Shown: piece by piece, positions 7,048 through 12,629 of the stretch
Layout of the letters: every line of letters starts with the position of its first letter
Numbering within the stretch: the stretch's first letter is position 1
Source: Bdellovibrionales bacterium
GTDB lineage: Bacteria; Bdellovibrionota; Bdellovibrionia; Bdellovibrionales; UBA1609
Assembly (NCBI GenBank): GCA_020435185.1
Contig: JAGRAA010000052.1
Location: 1-12,629 of the forward strand
Length of the DNA stretch: 12,629 nucleotides
Reading direction: 5' to 3'
The notes under the pieces: model-generated
Databases searched by the model: none
What the model was told of the DNA's origin: nothing
Seen by the model: the letters and a program-made list of their open reading frames with translations, nothing else
Made by a program: the position numbers and the translations under genes

Positions 7048-7689
7048 TCAAGGTTGAGATGGGGCCAAAGTATCGACAAAACGAACAAATCTTTGGATCT
7101 GTTGTTTTGCTTTGGATAGTCTGTGAAGTCCCAATTTGGCCTCCCCGATGAGAACGACTTTACAGTCGGATTTTTTTCCCACCACGATGTCTAACTCTCC
7201 AATAGTCGGGCCATTGCCTTTAAAGTATTCGATTCCTCCAGTGAAGTAGTACTCACTAGGGGAGTAGGATTTATGCAAATCTAGTAAAACAAGAATTTCT
7301 AAGATTTCGCCTTCAGATTGAAAGTCAAACCCCATAGTTTCAAAGTTTTTGAGGATCAGTTCTTTATAAACGCTTAACCTTGGATTTTTATTAATTTGAT
7401 CTGCGATGGCAGGGCTAGGGTTTTGGCCAACCCCAACTTTCTTAAAAAACTTCCAAAGCAAAGAGGCGCCTTGACGAGATATGGGAAATTCGTCAGTAAA
7501 GCCATGCTCTAGTGCATGATCTATAGAAAAGGTGGCTGTTTCAAAGTTTGTTGTGAAGTTATTAACTTCAGGGATAGAGCAGTGATAAGGTATGTTTTGA
7601 TCGTTTCTTAAGTTTTGAAAGTATTTGGCCTGGGCCGTTGATAAACTAAAGTTAACTATAATAAATAAAAGTGCGCCCCATTTTTTCAT
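7048..7689 (-). CDS. Exported protein with a PD-(D/E)XK nuclease-like core
   Basis: 213 residues. A Sec signal peptide (about 1-21, ending STAQA|KY) predicts export. Near the C-terminus, GELDIVV (164-170), then VVLIGEAKLG (178-187), then a Gln-rich helix KAKQQIQRF (193-201) has the layout of the PD-(D/E)XK nuclease fold: D167, E183-x-K185 and Q196/Q197, with E128 or E131 in helix 1 as a possible extra metal ligand. The only two cysteines, C37 and C176, could form a disulfide after export. A nuclease outside the cytoplasm would degrade foreign or prey DNA or RNA; this is inferred. The start has a G7 run 4 nt upstream acting as an SD-like site. It precedes the lipase by 31 bp. I recognise no named family, and the middle region (40-125) is unassigned. 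Confidence 0.6.
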   Translation of the reverse strand: MKKWGALLFIIVNFSLSTAQAKYFQNLRNDQNIPYHCSIPEVNNFTTNFETATFSIDHALEHGFTDEFPISRQGASLLWKFFKKVGVGQNPSPAIADQINKNPRLSVYKELILKNFETMGFDFQSEGEILEILVLLDLHKSYSPSEYYFTGGIEYFKGNGPTIGELDIVVGKKSDCKVVLIGEAKLGLHRLSKAKQQIQRFVRFVDTLAPSQP

Positions 7690-7708
7690 GTTTCCCCCCC
7701 ACGGATAC

Positions 7709-7723
7709 TGTCAAAAGCTGACA
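7709..7723. repeat. Short inverted repeat near the start of the 7048-7689 transcript
   Basis: TGTCA-AAAGC-TGACA, two perfect 5-bp arms around a 5-nt centre, overlaps the predicted transcript start of the exported nuclease-like gene. It could be an operator or a small leader hairpin. Arms this short can occur by chance. Confidence 0.25.
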
Positions 7724-7729
7724 AGGGTT

Positions 7730-7757
7730 AAGATAATGTAGACTGTAATTATTTCAA
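7730..7757 (-). promoter_or_regulatory. Candidate promoter of the nuclease-like / lipase unit
   Basis: Minus strand: TTGAAA (7757-7752), 16-nt spacer, TATCTT (7735-7730). The predicted start near 7723 gives a leader of about 33 nt. The -10 matches the consensus at four of six positions. Confidence 0.35.
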
Positions 7758-7901
7758 TAATTTAATGCTGGAAGAGCGCTAATGGACGAAATTCTAATAG
7801 TTATCTAACATTTGAATAGTGCAGATTCATTTTCATCATGCCCTCAATAGCAAAATAATGCAACGCATCCATTTAGAGGGGTAGGCTACCGGTCTTCGAA
7901 G

Positions 7902-7930
7902 TTGGTAGACTTATAATTAATTGATATAAA
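7902..7930 (+). promoter_or_regulatory. Candidate sigma-70 promoter of the 7968-8612 gene
   Basis: TTGGTA (7902-7907), an exact 17-nt spacer, TATAAA (7925-7930). The predicted start near 7937 leaves a leader of about 31 nt containing the GGTGGG ribosome site. A second -10-like TATAAT at 7912-7917 has no matching -35. Confidence 0.45.
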
Positions 7931-7967
7931 GGGAATAAATAAAACGTTAAATCAATGGTGGGCGTAC

Positions 7968-8612
7968 ATGAAGAGAATCTCTTTTAAAAAATCTATTTTA
8001 ATTTTGTCGACGTTGTTGATCGCTTTTTTGGTTTTTCATTATTCTCGAAAAGCAAATTTAAATGATAGTGTCGATCATCCGAGTTTTAAAACGCAATTAG
8101 ATAAAGAAGGTTCTTCTTTTGATATTTCTCAAGAATGTGAGCTCTATGGAGACCATGATTTGTTTGGACCTAGTGATTGTACTCCTGAGCCTGATAAGGA
8201 GGACTTTAAAGGGTTGTTGATATACGCGTCAGAAGAGGACTCGGTTAAAGAGTTCTTAGAAGAAGACCCTATCATGATTCCGTATATTTTCGGAACTTTG
8301 ATCTTTGATCCTAAAGATGGTGAGTATCCCATTGAACAATTAGAGATAGTGGTGAGAGAGGTTCAATCCGATAAAACATTTACTAAAAAGATGGGTGATC
8401 TTGATCGAGTAGATGAGAAACCAGGTCTTGATTTTTCTACTGATCAAGAAGAAGGCTATGAGTATGACTTAAGAGGTGAGTTGCATCAGTTTTACTTTAA
8501 CCCAAATCTTTTAGATATTATAGACGTTCCACAGCCTGGAGCTACTTATGAGGTCTATGCGCAGCTTAAAGATTTTAAGTCTAATATTCTTCGGGTGACA
8601 TTCACCAAGTGA
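7968..8612 (+). CDS. Acidic exported or membrane-anchored protein of unknown function
   Basis: 214 residues; family not recognised. The N-terminus MKRISFKKSI followed by a hydrophobic stretch (about 9-24) is a signal anchor or uncleaved signal peptide: no convincing cleavage site follows, and no lipobox cysteine is present. The rest is strongly acidic (many Asp and Glu between 45 and 165) with two cysteines, C57 and C71, that could pair outside the cytoplasm. The C-terminal part, about 105-214, alternates hydrophobic and polar residues and ends ATYEVYAQLKDFKSNILRVT, which reads like the last strands of an Ig-like or fibronectin-like beta sandwich. The ATG at 7968 has GGTGGG 5 nt upstream. It is monocistronic, with a promoter before it and a strong terminator after. 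Acidity may suit a saline habitat, but that is a guess. Confidence 0.75.
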   Translation: MKRISFKKSILILSTLLIAFLVFHYSRKANLNDSVDHPSFKTQLDKEGSSFDISQECELYGDHDLFGPSDCTPEPDKEDFKGLLIYASEEDSVKEFLEEDPIMIPYIFGTLIFDPKDGEYPIEQLEIVVREVQSDKTFTKKMGDLDRVDEKPGLDFSTDQEEGYEYDLRGELHQFYFNPNLLDIIDVPQPGATYEVYAQLKDFKSNILRVTFTK

Positions 8613-8650
8613 ATCGGACTAACAACAATCATATTTATGTGAGAGCAAAT

Positions 8651-8682
8651 AAAAAGGCTAGCGTGAAAGCTAGCCTTTTTTT
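8651..8682. terminator. Bidirectional rho-independent terminator between convergent genes
   Basis: A perfect 12-bp stem AAAAAGGCTAGC / GCTAGCCTTTTT with a 6-nt loop GTGAAA, followed by a run of seven T on the plus strand and flanked by A on the other side. It serves the 7968-8612 gene on the plus strand and probably the metallopeptidase on the minus strand, whose stop lies 18 bp away. Confidence 0.92.
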
Positions 8683-8700
8683 GAAATTGCATTTTTCTAA

Positions 8701-11223
8701 TTAGTTACAGTGAGCTTTTCCTAAGGTTTTAAGGCCCCAAGAATTTACCGTTCCTACATCGGAAGCGGCATTATCTTTAACAATAAGCTTCCATGTTCCG
8801 CGAAGAGGTTCTCCATCAAAAGCCGATAGACTTTGAGATGGAGTTAAAGTTTCAGGAAAGCTTCCAATCAAGTTGGCTTGGTTTCCTCCGGCGTTATTCC
8901 ACAAAATGACACGTGTTCCTTTAGGAGAGACTAAAACGACTTGCAAGTCTCCAGAAAAAGAGTGCGTGATATTTACTGGAACACTAAGTGTACCGTTATA
9001 AATAATTTCGTCGTTCTCCATATTTATAGAGAGTTCAACTCCATTTTCGTTGTTGTCAGGGATTTCTGCATTCGCACGATCACTATGCTCTACGGTTTCT
9101 CGAACACCACTGGCAACGGCGATGGTTTGTTCTATATCTTTTGATCCGCCTAATGTGCTATAAACTACTCGAGCTTTAAGATTAATCGTCTCTCCACAAG
9201 AAAAATCCTCAGCAACTTTTAATTTTAAAGGGATAGAGTTTTTCTCAGTAGAGTTTGACTCGATATTTTTATACGTACTACTGGCATGAAGAATTTCTAT
9301 ACCACTTTGCTCTCCTTCTAAAACTACAGATACGTTTTCTAAGGCGTTTGGTGAAGTGTTTCTAACAGGAACAAAAATTTCAACGGTGTCTCCTGGGTCA
9401 ACCACACGGTCAGGACCTTGTACATTTATCTCTATGGCTTGAATTTGAGGGTCGCCACTGAGAATGTTTACTTGGGCAAATTTAGAGTAGAGCACTTGTG
9501 CATGAGGGCCATTGGGATAAAGTCTTTTTGCTGCATCCACAGTGGCTAGGGCTAAGTCTCTCATTTTTAATCCATGGCCAAGACCAAATTGTGCTTCGAG
9601 GATAATTCGATCCACTTCATCATGGGGAACTCCTCTATTAGTGAGTTCGACGAGTGACTGAAACAACGGAGTAGACCAAAGCTCATCGCCGAGCTCTCCA
9701 TTAACTTGGGAGTGAGCTTGGTAGTCTCTGCTGTAGTCATAAGAAAAATGAGTTTGGTTAAGCACTCGACCAGGCCAGCAAGATTGATGTCCATCCCAGC
9801 TGAAGACCCAATTGGGGTGAAAAGACTTTCCGTTTGGCGTTCTATAGCTGTATGATCCAGCCCAATAGTCACCAAATCCTTCTCCCATTGCTCCAGAGTC
9901 TCCGCCTCCCCAGCTGTCATTGATGCTTTTGTTAATAGCATGTCCGTATTCATGTAAAATAACATCGGCATCTTCATTGTCATCTACACAACCGTGTCCA
10001 AAGGCAAGCTTGTTTTCACTGGGATAGTAGTAGCTGTTGTCGTCTCCATTGGCACCGTCAGAATCAACATGAATAGACCCATATTGGATGCCTGTTCGGT
10101 CTTTAAAGCCCAAAGATTGTATGTATCTTTGACTTTGATCAATATGAAAGTAGGTCATGGCATCATTAAACGCAGAGTTTCCTCTTTTTGCCGTCCAGTT
10201 TCCATCTTGGCTTGTGCTGGGGGCAGAGGTAGGGGAATCCCAGTCTTCTAGAGTCACCCATGGCCCGTTCAGTTTAAATATGCCATTTTTAACGGTTAAG
10301 TCTTTAAGGGTTACACTCATGTATGCATTTTCAAAGGCACTGCTAGGAGAGTTATCCGCTAAATCTTCAGTTTGAAGAGTAGTCCTTGGATCTGGATCAA
10401 ATACAAGAGCTGTACCGTCGGCCACTTTAGGGGCTAATTCACGTGTAGATGAAGAGGATTTTTTTTGTCTTTGCTCAAAATCTTCTAAAGCCTTTTTAAT
10501 TGTAGTTTTATTTTTGTTTTGTTTAAAAATCCATTTTCCATTTTTACCGTTATCATTGGCATTTTTAAATGTAGGAAGGTCAATTCTGGTTACGCGGAGG
10601 GTTTTACCTGTTTTTGCATCAATCAATTGCTCCCATAGTCCTACAGGGCTATCTGTATGAATAACCGTTTTATATACAAGAGCAAATCTCCCCCCAATAT
10701 TGTAGTAAAACATCTTGCTTTGAGGTTTAGACAGAATTTTTCCGCTGCTTTGTAAATAGTCCCAGCTTTTCTCTAAAGCTTGGTCTTTAGAGATTTTCGC
10801 AGTGTTAGCTTTGGGGTATTGTTGGCCTGGGTAGGTATTATTATAAACCTTTGTAATATTTCCGGTTTTATTGTCAACGGAGACGATAATTTCACCATAT
10901 AAAACTTCAACTCCATCTAATGTTTGTTGAAAGTAGTAGTGAGCGGCAGCAAGGCTATTTTTCTTTTCTTTCAAGTTTAATTGAGTTTTTCCTGGAACGA
11001 GTCCGAACTCATCGGCTTTAGAAAAGAGATAAGCTTTTATGCTATCAGCGTTATACGCGACTAAGGGTGAAGGCTGACTTTTAATAAGGACAGTCTTTTT
11101 AGTTGTACGATAATCGCTGTGTTTGGTTTCTACATTATTGGCCAAAGCGGCGTTAGCCAAAAAAGGCAACATAATAATTGCCGATAAAGAAAGAGTTCTA
11201 TTAACCCTTGATAATAAATGCAT
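8701..11223 (-). CDS. Secreted thermolysin/fungalysin-like zinc metallopeptidase with P/Homo B domain
   Basis: 840 residues. A signal peptide (about 1-28, ANAALA|NN) is followed by a propeptide with an FTP-like segment (about 58-112) and a PepSY-like segment (about 142-212) that keep such enzymes inactive until processed. The catalytic domain (about 290-590) has HEYGH at 424-428, with H424 and H428 as zinc ligands and E425 as catalytic base, and E448 in GAMGEGFGD as third ligand, exactly 20 residues after H428 as in thermolysin. H504 in QAHSQVNGE is the likely second-half active-site histidine. A CARDB/Ig-like domain (about 595-705) and a P/Homo B domain (about 725-835, ending DVGTVNSWGL) complete it. 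It would digest extracellular or prey protein. A G7 run upstream may act as the ribosome site. The sequence around E448 is nearer to fungalysin (M36) than to M4. Confidence 0.93.
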   Translation of the reverse strand: MHLLSRVNRTLSLSAIIMLPFLANAALANNVETKHSDYRTTKKTVLIKSQPSPLVAYNADSIKAYLFSKADEFGLVPGKTQLNLKEKKNSLAAAHYYFQQTLDGVEVLYGEIIVSVDNKTGNITKVYNNTYPGQQYPKANTAKISKDQALEKSWDYLQSSGKILSKPQSKMFYYNIGGRFALVYKTVIHTDSPVGLWEQLIDAKTGKTLRVTRIDLPTFKNANDNGKNGKWIFKQNKNKTTIKKALEDFEQRQKKSSSSTRELAPKVADGTALVFDPDPRTTLQTEDLADNSPSSAFENAYMSVTLKDLTVKNGIFKLNGPWVTLEDWDSPTSAPSTSQDGNWTAKRGNSAFNDAMTYFHIDQSQRYIQSLGFKDRTGIQYGSIHVDSDGANGDDNSYYYPSENKLAFGHGCVDDNEDADVILHEYGHAINKSINDSWGGGDSGAMGEGFGDYWAGSYSYRTPNGKSFHPNWVFSWDGHQSCWPGRVLNQTHFSYDYSRDYQAHSQVNGELGDELWSTPLFQSLVELTNRGVPHDEVDRIILEAQFGLGHGLKMRDLALATVDAAKRLYPNGPHAQVLYSKFAQVNILSGDPQIQAIEINVQGPDRVVDPGDTVEIFVPVRNTSPNALENVSVVLEGEQSGIEILHASSTYKNIESNSTEKNSIPLKLKVAEDFSCGETINLKARVVYSTLGGSKDIEQTIAVASGVRETVEHSDRANAEIPDNNENGVELSINMENDEIIYNGTLSVPVNITHSFSGDLQVVLVSPKGTRVILWNNAGGNQANLIGSFPETLTPSQSLSAFDGEPLRGTWKLIVKDNAASDVGTVNSWGLKTLGKAHCN

Positions 11224-11230
11224 TTGTCAT

Positions 11231-11237
11231 CCCCCCC
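11231..11237 (-). promoter_or_regulatory. G7 run acting as Shine-Dalgarno-like site of the metallopeptidase
   Basis: Seven G on the minus strand, 7 nt before the ATG at 11223. The run can pair with the CCUCC anti-SD core using a G-U pair. An out-of-frame ATG follows the run directly but is too close to it to be used. The nuclease-like gene has a similar G7 run at 7700-7694. Confidence 0.45.
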
Positions 11238-11394
11238 AATTAAAACTGACTAATTTTTACGCTTCCTGTTGCGTTTGGAATATCAGACCGAAGTCCAGCT
11301 CGGAGGTCAATATTTTAATTTTGAAAAGTGAAATGACTCGGGTAATTAAGCCCTGGGTTTAAATAATTTTATTTTAATAGGAGGGTTATATAGA

Positions 11395-11466
11395 ATGATC
11401 TTTATGGGTGATATAAAATTTTTTTTGCATCATGAGGGCGGAGGAAAAACTCTTTTGTGGCCGTAA
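11395..11466 (+). CDS. Possible 23-residue small protein or leader peptide
   Basis: An ATG at 11395 is preceded by AGGAGGG (11379-11385) with a 9-nt spacer, one of the best ribosome sites in the window. The frame reads 23 codons to TAA; the peptide begins MIFMGDIKFF and ends GGGKTLLWP. A second in-frame ATG lies at codon 4. There is no convincing promoter directly upstream and no known family. It ends 58 nt before the histone-fold gene, so it could be an independent small protein, a translated leader, or chance. The ribosome site is the only real support. Confidence 0.3.
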   Translation: MIFMGDIKFFLHHEGGGKTLLWP

Positions 11467-11499
11467 CCTTTCTTATGATCCAAAGTATTTATATATACC

Positions 11500-11505
11500 T
11501 ATAAT
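11500..11505 (+). promoter_or_regulatory. -10 box of the zinc-finger histone operon
   Basis: Exact TATAAT at 11500-11505, with no good -35 at the right distance. The predicted start near 11512 gives a very short leader that still contains the GAGGAG ribosome site (11514-11519), 5 nt before the ATG. Confidence 0.5.
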
Positions 11506-11524
11506 AATAGAGTGAGGAGACCTT

Positions 11525-11998
11525 ATGTGGGCAAAGTGTAGTAGTTGTAAAAGTGAAATCTTAAATGGACAAAGATACTATGTTTGTAATGTCTCTAGCT
11601 GCAATAAAAAACGGGGAGGGTATGTTTTTTGTTCTGTACCTTGCTTTGAAAGGCATGTTCCTGTTGAAAGACATAAAGACGCTTATGCAATAGAAGAAAA
11701 GGCTCCGGCTCATGGCACGAAAGAAGTTGCTGAGCCTGCCACGGGTCAAAAAAGAATTATTGCTCAGTCTTTTGATTCTAAAGCTGAAAAGGTTTTGACT
11801 CGTAAGAGTACCGTTCCACGAGAGATCTTGATAGTGGCCTCTAAGTTAAAGGATTATATCAAAAAGACATCAGATATGAACACCTCGGCACAAGTGATGT
11901 CGGTACTTTCGGACAAAGTTAGAGAGCTTTGTGATGAAGCTATCGAAGAAGCAAGAAAAGAGGGGCGAAAAACAGTGCTGGATAGAGATTTTAAATAA
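11525..11998 (+). CDS. Zinc-finger / histone-fold fusion protein (ZZ-type bacterial histone)
   Basis: 157 residues, no signal peptide. The N-terminal finger has eight ordered ligand candidates: C5, C8, C21, C26, C36, C40, H44, H50. This is enough for two zinc ions in a cross-brace, ZZ- or HIT-like arrangement. A linker rich in Ala, Glu and Lys (51-94) follows. Residues 97-157 read as a bacterial histone fold: alpha-1 (97-115), loop MNTSA (118-122), alpha-2 (121-147), then GRKTVLDRDF (147-156). R148 and D155 are seven apart, as the R52-D59 salt-bridge pair is in archaeal HMfB. The chain ends two residues after D155, so alpha-3 is almost absent. Histone folds of this type dimerise and bind DNA; the finger may bind protein or nucleic acid. 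It is followed 14 bp later by a membrane Fe-S protein gene. A non-histone helical hairpin is the main alternative. Confidence 0.85.
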   Translation: MWAKCSSCKSEILNGQRYYVCNVSSCNKKRGGYVFCSVPCFERHVPVERHKDAYAIEEKAPAHGTKEVAEPATGQKRIIAQSFDSKAEKVLTRKSTVPREILIVASKLKDYIKKTSDMNTSAQVMSVLSDKVRELCDEAIEEARKEGRKTVLDRDFK

Positions 11999-12012
11999 TA
12001 AGGGAGAAGCTA

Positions 12013-12629
12013 TTGCGATCGATTAAAGAGAAAATTTTTATCTTTTTGTTTTTACCATCGGTGATTGGTTTTTATTTGATTTATAAATACCCTACCTTGT
12101 TTGTGGCAGAAGATCAGGTGGCCAATACATTTTATTTTTTGGGAAAGTCCACGAGCTTTTGGTACAACTCATTATATACCCTTATTGTGTGTTATATCGC
12201 CGGGAAAGTGGTTCTTCTTGGAAAATCACCTTACGGATTAGATAAGAGTAAGGCTCTCAGTCCCTATCAAAAGAGAAAATTTATCAGCATATTTTTTGCA
12301 CAACTGGTTTTCTTTTATTTGGTTCCTTACTACGTGCCATTTTTAACGAACGGCAAGAGTTTTTTTGCGGATGAGTATGTTCCGCTCAATAAAAATGCTT
12401 ATGTCTATGTCTATAACGGATTCACATCTTTAGGTGGATTTATATATGTTTTTGTTTTGGTCCCATTAAGTGTTTGGTTTTTAGGAAAGAGATACTGTTC
12501 TTGGTTTTGCGCTTGTGGAAATTTAGCCGAAGCTATCGGCGTCACCAAATGGGGAAACAAATGGGTGACCGAAAAAACCCCAAGAGGTTATGGAGCAAAA
12601 AAAGCAGAGATTATACAGTATGTTTTTTT
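12013..12629 (+). CDS. Membrane polyferredoxin-like 4Fe-4S protein (NapH/CcoG-type), 3' end cut off
   Basis: Partial: 205 codons are visible and the frame is open to the window edge. The start is TTG, with GGAG in AGGGAG 6 nt upstream; no in-frame ATG lies near. Hydrophobic helices lie at about 8-24, 52-70, 92-110 and 139-158. Directly after the last one, YCSWFCACGN (161-170) resembles the GxxYCGWxCPxG motif of NapH, NosR and CcoG/RdxA membrane ferredoxins, with Ala-Cys in place of Pro-Leu, giving C162, C166 and C168. Such proteins pass electrons across or along the inner membrane, or help assemble metal centres; further 4Fe-4S motifs would be expected beyond the window. The gene starts 14 bp after the zinc-finger histone stop, so the two are probably cotranscribed. 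The family call is good; the specific role is unknown. Confidence 0.75.
   Translation, partial: MRSIKEKIFIFLFLPSVIGFYLIYKYPTLFVAEDQVANTFYFLGKSTSFWYNSLYTLIVCYIAGKVVLLGKSPYGLDKSKALSPYQKRKFISIFFAQLVFFYLVPYYVPFLTNGKSFFADEYVPLNKNAYVYVYNGFTSLGGFIYVFVLVPLSVWFLGKRYCSWFCACGNLAEAIGVTKWGNKWVTEKTPRGYGAKKAEIIQYVF

Larger units (their letters stand above)
11224..11524. other. 301-bp intergenic region between divergent genes
   Basis: AT-rich region between the start of the metallopeptidase and the start of the zinc-finger histone gene. It contains the peptidase's G7 run (11231-11237), a possible small ORF (11395-11466), a TATAAT box at 11500-11505, and a potential 8-bp pairing with one G-U pair between 11429-11436 and 11472-11479. 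A TTGACC (minus strand, 11310-11305) and GATATT (11284-11279) sit upstream of the peptidase, but their 20-nt spacing is too long for a confident promoter. No tRNA or recognisable riboswitch was seen. Confidence 0.6.

Noticed and set aside
7886..7908. Hairpin CTACC...GGTAG with a TTCG centre, resembling part of a tRNA
   Set aside because: No acceptor stem, anticodon arm or T-loop sequence can be assembled around it, inner pairs are wobbles, and its right arm overlaps a plausible -35 box.
9567..9983. Open frame of 138 codons in another minus-strand frame within the metallopeptidase gene
   Set aside because: It lies inside the zinc-binding region of a clearly real gene, and its translation shows no domain or ribosome site.
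1..12629. CRISPR array, insertion sequence, prophage or integrase attachment site
   Set aside because: No regularly spaced direct repeats, no transposase or integrase motif and no paired terminal inverted repeats were seen on reading the window.

Overview
The window is AT-rich, densely packed bacterial DNA with no rRNA, tRNA, CRISPR array or recognisable insertion sequence. The gene content is Gram-negative: a GT9 heptosyltransferase-like enzyme, a signal-peptide-bearing MscS channel, and several Sec-exported hydrolases. A short bacterial histone-fold domain and several exported degradative enzymes together suggest a Bdellovibrionota/Bacteriovoracia-type predatory bacterium. That taxonomic call is an inference from gene content; no marker gene is present.

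Layout, left to right. A radical SAM enzyme (21-986, -) diverges from a GT9 glycosyltransferase (1170-2150, +, probably with a TTG start). The latter overlaps tail to tail by 31 bp with a two-gene minus-strand unit: a Rossmann/methyltransferase-like protein (3713-4462) followed 12 bp later by an MscS-family channel (2120-3700). A hairpin terminator at 4501-4527 separates this unit from an Hsp20 small heat-shock gene (4534-5019, -), which has a candidate heat-shock promoter. Diverging from hsp20 is a protein that looks like the N-terminal half of a long-chain acyl-CoA synthetase with its ATP P-loop erased (5220-6167, +). Its end overlaps by 6 bp an alpha/beta hydrolase of the monoacylglycerol-lipase type (6162-7016, -). 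That hydrolase follows an exported protein with a PD-(D/E)XK nuclease-like core (7048-7689, -). A divergent promoter region then leads to an acidic, membrane-anchored or exported unknown (7968-8612, +). A 12-bp bidirectional terminator (8651-8682) divides it from a large secreted M4/M36-like metallopeptidase with FTP, PepSY and P/Homo B domains (8701-11223, -).

The last part (11224-12629) holds a 301-bp intergenic region with a small ORF carrying a strong Shine-Dalgarno site. It is followed by a two-gene unit: a protein joining an eight-ligand zinc finger to a bacterial histone fold with almost no third helix (11525-11998, +), and, 14 bp on, the start of a membrane iron-sulfur protein of NapH/CcoG type (12013-12629, +, cut by the window edge).

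The most notable items are the zinc-finger histone and its operon partner, the acyl-CoA synthetase pseudoenzyme, the exported nuclease-like protein, and several promoters whose -10 box sits only a few bases before the start codon. All domain calls come from reading motifs by eye; no database search was run.
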